This document shows positions 9,574 to 18,852 of a stretch of DNA of 64,000 nucleotides, piece after piece. Position 1 is the stretch's first letter, and every line of letters begins with the position of its first letter. Made by a program: the position numbers and the translations under genes. The DNA comes from an archaeon. GTDB taxonomy: Archaea; Nanobdellota; Nanobdellia; Pacearchaeales; GW2011-AR1. Under the pieces are notes generated by a model. The model saw only the letters and a list, made by a program, of their open reading frames with translations. It had not been told where the DNA came from and made no database searches. Location of the stretch: NCBI GenBank assembly GCA_021107855.1, contig JAIORZ010000002.1, positions 181,425 to 245,424 of the forward strand, written 5' to 3'.

Positions 9574-10092
9574 ATGAAAGTCCAAAACCTACTCCAAGAA
9601 CTCAAAGAAAAACCAGAATACAAAACTTTCCAAACCCAAAATCCAGACGCACTCTTTTCGGCTGCCTTTCTAATTTTAGATTTAGAGTATGGCACAAACC
9701 AAATCCAACTAGACTTCTATCTACCAAAACAAAACGAAATCGCCGCATTCGAGTTTCCGTTCAAAGCCCCAAAAATTCATGATAACATAATCTCAGTTTC
9801 TTCCACAGGAGAAACAACCCCAGCAAAACCAAAACCAATGTCAAAGCAAACCACAAAAATAAAAATCGACATCGACAAGCTAGAATCAAAATGCAAAGAA
9901 CTAATCAAAGAAAACGAATCCTCAATAATCCCAACAAAAATCATAGCAATTCTAAAAGACGACATCTGGAATCTAACTTGCATGGACAACGCGCTAGGAA
10001 TTGTAAGGATAAAGATTAATGCGGTTTCAGGGGAGACTCAAGATTTTAATAAAGGCTCTCTTATGGATTTTATGGGGATTAAGAAAAAATGA
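9574..10092 (+). CDS. hypothetical protein
   Basis: ORF track; 4-nt overlap with next gene. Confidence 0.55.
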   Translation: MKVQNLLQELKEKPEYKTFQTQNPDALFSAAFLILDLEYGTNQIQLDFYLPKQNEIAAFEFPFKAPKIHDNIISVSSTGETTPAKPKPMSKQTTKIKIDIDKLESKCKELIKENESSIIPTKIIAILKDDIWNLTCMDNALGIVRIKINAVSGETQDFNKGSLMDFMGIKKK

Positions 10093-10484
10093 AATTTAGT
10101 AAAAAAGGTCTTCCTATTAAAAAACTCGAAACACTTCTAAAAATTTGGCAAAAAAGGCTTTTGTTAGATAACTGGAATTTATCAATAGAGATTATTGAAT
10201 TTAAGCGAAAAGATTACAAGCAAAGTGGCGATATTAAAGTTTTCCCAAGAAAGAAAAAAGCCATTGTTTTATTAACTAAAGACCCATTTAGAAACGAAGA
10301 AAGCGTCCTTGTTCATGAACTAATGCACCTTATTTTATGGGATTACGATATATTTAATGAAAAATTAATATTGGGCAAATCAGAAACAAAACTCAAAGGT
10401 AGTCATGGAAAATATATGAAAAAGCTTGAGTCCACTGTAGACCACCTAACAAAAGCTTTTCTAAAAGAATACAAGACCAACTAG
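10089..10484 (+). CDS. zincin-like putative metallopeptidase
   Basis: VLVHELMHLILW (HExxH) with downstream ESTVDHLTKAF. Confidence 0.6.
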   Translation: MKFSKKGLPIKKLETLLKIWQKRLLLDNWNLSIEIIEFKRKDYKQSGDIKVFPRKKKAIVLLTKDPFRNEESVLVHELMHLILWDYDIFNEKLILGKSETKLKGSHGKYMKKLESTVDHLTKAFLKEYKTN

Positions 10485-11116
10485 TTCTTCCTCACAACAA
10501 ACCCCAAATTCTCATCCTCCCAACTCTTCAAAACCTCAAACCCGACACTCTTCAATTCCCCCCTCAACTCCTCAAGCTCATAAATATAAGTATACCTTTC
10601 ATATTTCTTCCCATCCAAAGTCCACGGCACAAACCCCTCCTTCGCCCTATTCTTCAACCTCTTCTGCCCCCTCCCCCAAACCGAAATCAACGCCTCACCC
10701 CCACTACTGGGGTCACCAGAGTCATCCTTTTTTGAGGACAAAACACGATAAACCTCCTCCAAACTCTTCCGCCTCTTCTCAGCAGAATCAACACAATGCA
10801 AAACCGCATTAAAAATAACTAAACCAAAAAACCCATCATCATAAGGAATACTATCAGCACTCCCTTTCTTAACTTCCTTAGCAATCCTTCTCCCCATAGA
10901 CAACTCAACCATCCTCTTAGAAAAATCAACACCATAAAGTTCCAACTCCTTACTATCTAAAAAATTCCTCCCGCTCCCGCATCCCAAGTCCAAAACTCGC
11001 CCCTTCTTGCCTTTCAAAAAATCCAAAATATACGAAACATCATAATGCCTAAACTCCTTCCACGGCCTAGCAATCGCATCCCAAACCTTTTCCTGCTCCA
11101 TAATCCCATCACACAT
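10481..11116 (-). CDS. class I SAM methyltransferase, Trm9/ALKBH8-like
   Basis: EKVWDAIARPWKEFRHYDVSYILDFLKGKKGRVLDLGCGSGRN; adjacency to elp3. Confidence 0.7.
   Translation of the reverse strand: MCDGIMEQEKVWDAIARPWKEFRHYDVSYILDFLKGKKGRVLDLGCGSGRNFLDSKELELYGVDFSKRMVELSMGRRIAKEVKKGSADSIPYDDGFFGLVIFNAVLHCVDSAEKRRKSLEEVYRVLSSKKDDSGDPSSGGEALISVWGRGQKRLKNRAKEGFVPWTLDGKKYERYTYIYELEELRGELKSVGFEVLKSWEDENLGFVVRKN
10709..10742 (-). repeat. dispersed hairpin element, copy 2 (sense inside Trm9-like gene)
   Basis: minus strand: TTTTGTCCTCAAAAAAGGATGACTCTGGTGACCCC. Confidence 0.85.
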
Positions 11117-11142
11117 TTAAACCATAAAAACCTTCCCGTCCC

Positions 11143-12528
11143 ATGAAAAAAAGAAAACCAACAAAAACAATATCCGGCGTCGCCCCACTAGCCGTCATGC
11201 TTCCCCCTAGAAAATGCGACCACGGAACCTGCCTCTACTGCCCCTCCTTCAACGCCCCGCAATCCTACACGCCAGAATCCCCAGCTGTCCTCCGAGCCAA
11301 AGAATGCAACTACGACCCAAAAAAACAAATCAACGCAAGACTAAAAGCCTTCAAATTCATGGGGCACCCAACCGAAAAAATCGAACTCATCATAATGGGC
11401 GGAACCTTCCTATCCTACCCAGAAAAATTCCAATTCGATTTCATCAAAAAATGCTACGACGCACTAAACAACAAGTCCTCAAAATCCCTAGAACAAGCCA
11501 AAAAAATCAACCAAACAACAAAACACCGATGTGTAGCACTCTGCATAGAAACACGTCCGGACGTCTGCACTAAAGAACAAATAGAAAACATCCTAAAATT
11601 CGGAGCAACACGAGTCGAACTCGGAGTCCAAGCAATCGACGACGAAATATACAAAAAAGTAAACCGAGGTCACTCTGTCCAAGATGTAATCGACGCAACA
11701 ACCCGCCTCAAATCCGCAGGCTTCAAAATCGGCTACCACCTCATGCCAGGCATCCCAGGCACAAACCCAAAAAAAGACATCAAAATGTTCAAAGAAATAT
11801 TCTCCTCGCCAAACTTCAAACCCGACCAAATAAAAATATACCCATGCCAAGTCCTAAGCGGAGCCGGAATCGAAAACCTATACTACGGCGGCGAATACAT
11901 TCCATACTCAAAAGAACAAGCCGCAAAACTAATAATCGAAATGCTAAAACTCACACCACGATACTGCCGAATCATGCGAATCATGCGGGAAATCCCACCA
12001 GCCTACCTAGTCGCCGGAATCAAAAACATAGACATAAGAAAAGACATAGAAGAGGAAATAAGAAAAGACCCGAAGACAAAAATAAACGAAATAAGATTTA
12101 GAGAAATAGGATTCGCAATAAGAGATAAGCGGAAAATAAACACAAAACTAAAACTAAAAACAACAAAATACAAAGCCTCCAAAGGAACAGAATACTTCAT
12201 CGAAATAATCAATCGCGACAACATCCTATTCGGACTTCTCCGACTCCGCCTAGACGACAAAGCAACAATACGAGAACTACACGTCTACGGTCAAGCCCTA
12301 AATCTGACCACCAACCACCAACCACCAACCACCAACCACCAATCCTCCCAGCACATAGGCATAGGGAAGCAACTAATGAGAGAAGCAGAGAAAATAGCAA
12401 AGAAAAACAAACACACAAAAATCCGAGTAATATCCGGAATAGGAGTCATAGAATATTATAAAAAATTAGAATATAGTTTAGATAACAAAAACACATACAT
12501 GGGAAAATCACTGAACACACCTTGTTAA
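11143..12528 (+). CDS. elp3: Elp3-like radical-SAM / GNAT tRNA uridine(34) acetyltransferase
   Basis: CDHGTCLYCPSFNAPQSYTPESPAVLRA; YKKLEYSLDNKNTYMGK C-term GNAT. Confidence 0.92.
   Translation: MKKRKPTKTISGVAPLAVMLPPRKCDHGTCLYCPSFNAPQSYTPESPAVLRAKECNYDPKKQINARLKAFKFMGHPTEKIELIIMGGTFLSYPEKFQFDFIKKCYDALNNKSSKSLEQAKKINQTTKHRCVALCIETRPDVCTKEQIENILKFGATRVELGVQAIDDEIYKKVNRGHSVQDVIDATTRLKSAGFKIGYHLMPGIPGTNPKKDIKMFKEIFSSPNFKPDQIKIYPCQVLSGAGIENLYYGGEYIPYSKEQAAKLIIEMLKLTPRYCRIMRIMREIPPAYLVAGIKNIDIRKDIEEEIRKDPKTKINEIRFREIGFAIRDKRKINTKLKLKTTKYKASKGTEYFIEIINRDNILFGLLRLRLDDKATIRELHVYGQALNLTTNHQPPTTNHQSSQHIGIGKQLMREAEKIAKKNKHTKIRVISGIGVIEYYKKLEYSLDNKNTYMGKSLNTPC
12307..12341 (+). repeat. perfect tandem repeat, 5 x 7 bp (ACCACCA) inside elp3
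   Basis: g-ACCACCA-ACCACCA-ACCACCA-ACCACCA-ACCACCA-atcc read directly. Confidence 0.97.
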
Positions 12529-12599
12529 ATCTTCAGAACCACACCATCGTTAAACAATATCTTTATAAGATTAAGAGTCGTGCAATGTTGGAGATGGTG

Positions 12600-13316
12600 A
12601 TGAAAAAATTTGTTATTGTTATCGGGAGTTTATTGATTCTGTCTTTAGCAATTTTCGGCGGATATTATTTTTCTGACGATGGCTTTGCAGGCAAAATATC
12701 CGGAAACACAATCAAAGAAAAACTCGTCGGAATTTATGAATCTTCATCCGTCAGCAACAAAATCCTAATCTTAATCCAATTCGTCGTCGGAATTATCGCC
12801 GCAGTCATGATTTTTGTCATTATCAATAAAAGACTCAAGAAGAAGAAAACCTTTTCCAGAAATGATTTTGTAGAAAATAAGACAAAAAAATCACGAACCG
12901 ACCTTGATATGCTGTATGAGATTCTAAAAAAGAGAAAAAAAATCGATATAGTTGATATTGAAAGCGTATTCAAAGTCAGCCCAGAAGTTGCCTTCGGTTG
13001 GGCAAAAATTTTAGAAAACGGGGATTTAGCTGTAATTGAATATCCTAGATTTGGAAAACCAATTTTGATATTGATGGAAAAAGAAAATACAGAAAATGAG
13101 GTCAAAGAAACGCAAGAAAAAACATTAAAAACAGAAACTAAAAAACAGAAAGAAAAAAAAGGAAAGACAAAAATTACAAACAAGCTAATCACCGGCAAAC
13201 CTTCCCAAAGTATGAAAGAACAAATAGCAACTGTAAAAAAAGAAGTGGGAGAAAAGGAAATCACTAAGAAAAATAAAAAAATTAACAAAAAAGCTAAGAA
13301 AACCAAAAAGAGGTAA
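12600..13316 (+). CDS. membrane protein with HTH-like segment and Lys-rich tail, first gene of pilus operon (ORF opens at 12522; likely start near 12600)
   Basis: two TM segments, DLDMLYEILKKRKKIDIVDIESVFKVSPEVAFGWAKILE, KK-rich C terminus. Confidence 0.55.
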   Translation: MKKFVIVIGSLLILSLAIFGGYYFSDDGFAGKISGNTIKEKLVGIYESSSVSNKILILIQFVVGIIAAVMIFVIINKRLKKKKTFSRNDFVENKTKKSRTDLDMLYEILKKRKKIDIVDIESVFKVSPEVAFGWAKILENGDLAVIEYPRFGKPILILMEKENTENEVKETQEKTLKTETKKQKEKKGKTKITNKLITGKPSQSMKEQIATVKKEVGEKEITKKNKKINKKAKKTKKR

Positions 13317-13319
13317 TAA

Positions 13320-14921
13320 ATGAAAAAGAAAGTAAAAAAAATACCGAAGAAAAATATAGAGGAAAAACCCCTAGAAAAGAAAAAGCCAGAAAAACCAAAA
13401 GAAAACAAAAGTTCTATCCTAGAAAATTATATAATTAAATCTGATAAATCTACGGACATTCGAATCACTATAGAAAAAAAAGGAATGGTCGCTATTTATA
13501 ATCTAGAAGTTCCAGAAATTGATTCTGCGACCGATTTATTACTTGAAGAAGTCAGAGAAGAATTAATTAGTGTGACCAATATAGGCGCAGGAGATGTTGT
13601 CGAACCAGATGCCGTCGAAAAGATTAAAAAAAGATTTATGGAACAGGCTGGGGAACTCCTTGAAAAAAAAATTCCAACATTAGAAGAAGGAACAAAGAAT
13701 ATTCTTATTAATAAATTAATACAAGATATGTTGGGTCTGGGCGAAATTGAATTCTTGGTGAATGATTCAAATCTAGAAGAGATTGTGATTCCTTCCTCAA
13801 CCGAACCAATCAGAGTTTTCCACAAAAAACACGGATGGCTTCCTACAAATTTTCAGATAAAAAGAGAAGACGAAATTATTAATTACTCAAACATCGTAGC
13901 AAGAAGAGTCGGACGACAGATTACAGTCTTGAGCCCTTTATTAGACGCACATTTAGTTTCCGGAGACAGGGTGAATGCAGTACTTTATCCTATTTCTACA
14001 AAAGGAAACACAATCACAATTCGACGTTTTGCACGAGACCCTTACACAATTATAGATTTAATTGAAAATAAAACGTGCAGCATCGAGATTGCAGTCTTAT
14101 TATGGTTGGCAGTTGAGTATGAAATGAATGTTATTTTTTCAGGAGGAACGGCATCCGGAAAAACAGTTATTCTAAATGCATGCATGCCCTTTATCCCGCC
14201 AAATCATCGGGTAATCAGCGTCGAAGATACAAGAGAATTAATGTTACCAGAATTTTTGTATTGGACACCACTTGTAACTCGAACTGCAAATCCAGAAGGA
14301 AAAGGTGCAATTACAATGCTCGATTTGTTAGTAAATTCTTTGAGAATGAGACCAGACAGGATTGTCTTAGGTGAGATGAGACGAAAAGAAGAAGCGATGG
14401 TTTTGTTTGAAGCAATGCATACCGGACATTCGGTTTATTCCACAATGCACGCGAATTCCGCATCGGAAACTGTCTCCAGATTAACCAATCCTCCATTAAG
14501 TGTCCCCTCAAATTTACTTAGTGCAGTGAATTTGAACGTTGTAATGTTCCGAGATAGAAGAAAAGGAACTAGAAGAATTTTACAAGTCGGGGAATTTGAT
14601 GTAAGAGGAGAAAAAGCAGACGCAAATATTCTTTATAGATGGATTCCAGAAGGAGATAAAATGATTAAACATTCCGAGAGCTCACGATTTTTTGAAGATA
14701 TTTCTCGAAATACAGGGATGACACAAACTGAAGTTAATAAAAATCTTGAAGAAAAAACAAAAATTTTAATGTGGTTAATGAAAAATAAAATCAGGAGCTT
14801 AAAAGAGTTTGGGAAAGTAATGAATCATTATTACTCAGACAGAGACATTTTATTTAAGGAGATTGGACGAAATAATGTGAAATTATTTAAGGAGAATAAG
14901 TCTTCTGATGGCGATAGGTGA
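13320..14921 (+). CDS. type II/IV secretion-system (archaeal pilus) ATPase, VirB11/GspE-like
   Basis: FSGGTASGKTVILNA Walker A, VISVEDTRELMLPE, LRMRPDRIVLGEMR, GHSVYSTMHAN. Confidence 0.92.
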   Translation: MKKKVKKIPKKNIEEKPLEKKKPEKPKENKSSILENYIIKSDKSTDIRITIEKKGMVAIYNLEVPEIDSATDLLLEEVREELISVTNIGAGDVVEPDAVEKIKKRFMEQAGELLEKKIPTLEEGTKNILINKLIQDMLGLGEIEFLVNDSNLEEIVIPSSTEPIRVFHKKHGWLPTNFQIKREDEIINYSNIVARRVGRQITVLSPLLDAHLVSGDRVNAVLYPISTKGNTITIRRFARDPYTIIDLIENKTCSIEIAVLLWLAVEYEMNVIFSGGTASGKTVILNACMPFIPPNHRVISVEDTRELMLPEFLYWTPLVTRTANPEGKGAITMLDLLVNSLRMRPDRIVLGEMRRKEEAMVLFEAMHTGHSVYSTMHANSASETVSRLTNPPLSVPSNLLSAVNLNVVMFRDRRKGTRRILQVGEFDVRGEKADANILYRWIPEGDKMIKHSESSRFFEDISRNTGMTQTEVNKNLEEKTKILMWLMKNKIRSLKEFGKVMNHYYSDRDILFKEIGRNNVKLFKENKSSDGDR

Positions 14922-14924
14922 TAA

Positions 14925-15806
14925 ATGAAATTTGTAATCCCCTTTACCTTTTCAAGCATTAAAAAACTAAAGTCTAGGTCTCGCCCCTTTTCCTCTCGAT
15001 TTCGACACAAAAAAGACTCATCCCTAGAGGGTTATTTAGAATGGATTGGCGTTGATTTAACTCGTGAAGAATACCTAGGAATTGTCTCTCGGTCATTTGT
15101 CAATTTATTCCTATCTCTGCTTATTATTTTTAGCGTGACCTTAATGATTTTTGGAATTAAATCTTTTTATTTGATTGGAGGTGGACTAGCACTACTTTTC
15201 GCGGGGTTCATTTCATTTAGCCAACTAGCATATCCCAGAGTGCGTATCTCAAGAAAAGAGAAAAACATTGAAAGGAATTTAATCTTTGCACTAGAAGATA
15301 TTTTGATTCAGCTAAATTCCGGAATCCCATTATTCGATATTCTGACAAATATTTCCAATTCAAAATACGGAGAACTAAGTGTGGAGTTCAAAAAGGCAGT
15401 AAAAAGAATTGGCTCTGGAGAGCCCGAGTCCAAAGTTTTAGCGGATTTAAGTGCAAGTAGCCATTCGGTTTTTTTCAAGAGAACACTCTGGCAAATTAGC
15501 AATGGACTAAATGCAGGAAGTGATATGAGCGCGATTATTCGGGATAATATCAAAACCTTAAATGAAGAACAGATGATTCAAATTCAAAATTATGGGAACA
15601 AATTAAACCCATTAGTTATGATGTATATGCTAATTTCGGTAATCGTCCCAGCGTTATCAGTTAGTTTTATGACAGTGGTAGCGTCAATGATTGGGCTAGA
15701 AGAAAATTTGACAAAAGGAATGTTCGTCGGACTTTTTGTCATGGTCGTACTTTTCCAGATAATGTTTCTAGGTTTAATTAAATCAAAAAGGCCAAGTTTG
15801 TTATGA
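14925..15806 (+). CDS. type II secretion F / TadB-like pilus platform membrane protein
   Basis: IERNLIFALEDILIQLNSGIPLFDIL..; TM segments; operon position. Confidence 0.85.
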   Translation: MKFVIPFTFSSIKKLKSRSRPFSSRFRHKKDSSLEGYLEWIGVDLTREEYLGIVSRSFVNLFLSLLIIFSVTLMIFGIKSFYLIGGGLALLFAGFISFSQLAYPRVRISRKEKNIERNLIFALEDILIQLNSGIPLFDILTNISNSKYGELSVEFKKAVKRIGSGEPESKVLADLSASSHSVFFKRTLWQISNGLNAGSDMSAIIRDNIKTLNEEQMIQIQNYGNKLNPLVMMYMLISVIVPALSVSFMTVVASMIGLEENLTKGMFVGLFVMVVLFQIMFLGLIKSKRPSLL

Positions 15807-16720
15807 GAAAAAAATTAGTCAAAGTAGATAGGGAAAAAGTTTTAATGGAGAGGCGTCGAGGAATGCTCTCCGGTATCATGGCACTTTTAATTGGGATAAT
15901 TGTATATTTTATTTACGAAAATTTTATTTCAACAGCAATTGGTTTTGTCATTGGTTTTTTTATCGTTTTTTCGACCTCAAAATTTATGGATTCCTTAAAA
16001 GAATCAGCCAGAGTAAAAAAAATCGAAGACGTTTTTCCCGATTTCCTACAATTAGTTTCAAGTAATTTAAGAGCTGGGATGACTGTAGACCGAGCGATGT
16101 TACTCAGTGCCCGTCCTGAATTTGCACCACTTGATAAAGAAATTTTACAAACAGGTCGAGATATTTCTATGGGAAAACCCATAGGATTGTCACTAAATGC
16201 AATGTCTAAAAGGATAGGTTCGGAGAAAATCGAAAAAACACTTTTAATCATTCTATCAGGGATTCGAGCTGGAGGCGATTTGGCGGTTTTATTAGAAGAG
16301 ACATCCGGAAGCATGAGACAAAGAGGATTCATCGAAAAGAAAGCAGCGTCGCAAGTTTTAATGTATGTTATTTTTATCTTTATGGCGGTCTCAATTTTTG
16401 CACCAGGATTATTTTCCTTATCTGGCGTTTTAGTCGAAACCATGACCAACCTAATGAGCGGGGTGGACCCAGCATCCTTACCCTCAAATATCCCAATTTC
16501 TTTTTCATCTGTCAATATCTCAGTTGAATTTATTCATTATTTTTCGATTCTCTTTATCATTGTGATGGATCTTATGGCAGCACTCGTTCTAGGATTAGTC
16601 AGCAAGGGAGACGAAAAAGAAGGACTAAGATACCTACCCATTATGTTAATCCTAAGCTTAGGAATCTTTTTTGCATTAGGAAAAATTCTAACAGGGACGG
16701 TCGGTGGACTAGTAGGATAA
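15803..16720 (+). CDS. type II secretion F / TadC-like pilus platform membrane protein
   Basis: VFPDFLQLVSSNLRAGMTVDRAMLLS; GIRAGGDLAVLLEETSGSMR; TM segments. Confidence 0.87.
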   Translation: MRKKLVKVDREKVLMERRRGMLSGIMALLIGIIVYFIYENFISTAIGFVIGFFIVFSTSKFMDSLKESARVKKIEDVFPDFLQLVSSNLRAGMTVDRAMLLSARPEFAPLDKEILQTGRDISMGKPIGLSLNAMSKRIGSEKIEKTLLIILSGIRAGGDLAVLLEETSGSMRQRGFIEKKAASQVLMYVIFIFMAVSIFAPGLFSLSGVLVETMTNLMSGVDPASLPSNIPISFSSVNISVEFIHYFSILFIIVMDLMAALVLGLVSKGDEKEGLRYLPIMLILSLGIFFALGKILTGTVGGLVG

Positions 16721-16787
16721 ACCCCCCTCTCAAAGAACCCAAAAAGGAGAGCATAACGTTTTTATATCCAATTAGCTAGGAAATATT

Positions 16788-17606
16788 ATGGCAGAGGAAA
16801 AAGAAGTTAGACAAACAACAGAGGAAGAGACAAAGAGAAAAGCTAACCCCACAGATACCGAAGATAAACCCTCAGGAAAAAAAAGTATCATTAAAAGAGT
16901 CCCCAGCGGAATTCAAAATTTGGATAAAATAATCGGAGGGGGATTCGAAAAAAATTCTACAAATCTACTTGTCGGAGGCAGTGGAAATGGAAAGTCTATT
17001 TTTGCAGTGCAATTTTTAATGGAAGGAGTAAAAAAAGGGGAAAATGTTTTGTATGTCTCGCTTGAGGAAAAGAAAAAAGAATTCTACGAAAATATGTTAG
17101 AACTGGGATGGGACTTGGAAAAGCTAGAGAAGTCAGGGAAATTTTCCTTTTTATCATATACCCCAGAAAAAATCAGAACAATGCTTGAAGAGGGAGGGGG
17201 AGATATCGAAACGATTGTTCTAAACAAAAAAATTCAAAGAATAGCAATGGATAGCATCACCGCCTTCGTCATGTTATTCGATAAAGAAGTAGATATGAGA
17301 AAAAAAGCATTAGATTTATTTTCATTATTAAAAAGTTGGACCTGCACGTCACTTTTAATATATGAAAGAGACCCATTAGTTGACAAAAGACAATCTTCGC
17401 GAATTTTAGAATTTGAAGCTGACTCATTAATCCTTCTTTATTTTACTCGGATTAAGAGAGAAAGAGAACGTTTTTTAGAAGTCTACAAAATGAGAGGGAC
17501 AGACCACTCTACAGATGTGTTCGCATATGATATTCACGAAAAGATTGGAATAGATATTTCATCCGAACCTTATTCTGGGGACTTAAGTAGTTTCAAAACG
17601 GTATAA
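16788..17606 (+). CDS. KaiC-like ATPase (pilus-associated, ArlH/FlaH-like position)
   Basis: GGGFEKNSTNLLVGGSGNGKSIFAVQFL; VLYVSLEE; IAMDSITAF. Confidence 0.82.
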   Translation: MAEEKEVRQTTEEETKRKANPTDTEDKPSGKKSIIKRVPSGIQNLDKIIGGGFEKNSTNLLVGGSGNGKSIFAVQFLMEGVKKGENVLYVSLEEKKKEFYENMLELGWDLEKLEKSGKFSFLSYTPEKIRTMLEEGGGDIETIVLNKKIQRIAMDSITAFVMLFDKEVDMRKKALDLFSLLKSWTCTSLLIYERDPLVDKRQSSRILEFEADSLILLYFTRIKRERERFLEVYKMRGTDHSTDVFAYDIHEKIGIDISSEPYSGDLSSFKTV

Positions 17607-17660
17607 CCCCAATCCGTTTATAAGAAAATTTTAATAAAAAAATAAAAATAATATTTGATT

Positions 17661-18095
17661 TTATGCTACAGATGTTGAAACTGATCCTGTAGATGTTAAT
17701 GGAAGCGCGCTACCTGGTCTCAAATATGTCATCACAATATCTCCCTTAAACTCAGATCCTGAAACCGCTCCAGTACATGCTAATGCTATAATCTGCGGAG
17801 TATTAAGTGTCCCATCAAAATTCGTTGTATCTGCGGTACATCCCTGCCCAGTTATATTAACCGTTACAGAACTTATGTCTTCTCCACCTTTATTTGTGAT
17901 TTCTAAACTTACAGTACCTGCTACTGCACTAGATGCTACACCATAGAATGGAGCGTTTACATAAATAGTATTACTTCCTCCCTGATTAAAGTAGAAATAT
18001 GAGCCCAAAGCACCAATGACTATAATCGCTGAAAGAATTGCCCAGCCGTATGTCATCAGAAATTCCAAAGCCGCTTGTCCTCTTTTTTTGTACAT
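17661..18095 (-). CDS. type IV pilin-like protein with class III signal peptide
   Basis: MYKKRGQAALEFLMTYGWAILSAIIVIGALGSYFYF. Confidence 0.88.
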   Translation of the reverse strand: MYKKRGQAALEFLMTYGWAILSAIIVIGALGSYFYFNQGGSNTIYVNAPFYGVASSAVAGTVSLEITNKGGEDISSVTVNITGQGCTADTTNFDGTLNTPQIIALACTGAVSGSEFKGDIVMTYLRPGSALPLTSTGSVSTSVA

Positions 18096-18316
18096 TTTAC
18101 CTCCTTCTCCCCATTATAGATGTTATACTGTCGGTAATTTGATATATAAATGTTTTTATTTAATATCCCACTCGAATGACTCGAAAAAAAATCAATAAAA
18201 TAATCTCTCAAAATCCCCAAAAAACAAATTCGAACAAAAACATTTATATAGTATTTCCCATTGATAACACTATAGCATCGACGATACATTGATGCCCAAT
18301 TAAATTAGGAGGTGAT

Positions 18317-18796
18317 ATGGCAAAATCAAAAAAAATGAACGAAGCGGCTCTCGCTAAATTAGTTAAAGAGCTAGATTCTGTTGGCGAACTTATTCTGACA
18401 CGACAAGATGAAAAACAAGTTGTAATGAACGATTTTGATGCCGAGCGAGCTAGATATGTTAAAGGTCGTATTTCTGAAGACACTCTACTGTCTTCTTCGA
18501 AGAAGACCAACGCAGAGCTCATAAAACTAGATAAGAACATTCGAGAGGCAATTATCAAAGTCGGTAAGATTTCTATGAATATAAGAGCTTTCGCAATACG
18601 ACAGGCGCCTAAAGTCTTTAGAGCTAGTGTTTCCGGAGTCAAACCAATTTCCAGAAAGAAAAAAGTCAAGAAAGCAAAGAAAGCAAAAAAGGCAAAGAAA
18701 AAAACAGTTAAAAAACCTAAATCAAAAGGCGTTAAAGCTTCAAAAGCTACTTTGAAAAAAGAGATGACTTTAGACAGAAAGTTTTCTAAAAAGTAA
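18317..18796 (+). CDS. basic protein with H1-like lysine/alanine-rich tail
   Basis: KKKVKKAKKAKKAKKKTVKKPKSKGVKASKATLKKE; RBS ggaggtgat upstream. Confidence 0.7.
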   Translation: MAKSKKMNEAALAKLVKELDSVGELILTRQDEKQVVMNDFDAERARYVKGRISEDTLLSSSKKTNAELIKLDKNIREAIIKVGKISMNIRAFAIRQAPKVFRASVSGVKPISRKKKVKKAKKAKKAKKKTVKKPKSKGVKASKATLKKEMTLDRKFSKK

Positions 18797-18830
18797 TTTT
18801 TATTTTTATTTTTATTTTTTTATTTGGCTC
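18797..18830 (+). terminator. poly-T transcription terminator
   Basis: tttttatttttatttttatttttttattt directly after stop codon. Confidence 0.5.
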
Positions 18831-18852
18831 TATTAAGGGAGTTAAAAAATAT

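Noticed and set aside
12307-12341. Could the ACCACCA repeat be a CRISPR remnant?
   Set aside because: Contiguous 7-bp tandem repeat without spacers, inside elp3.
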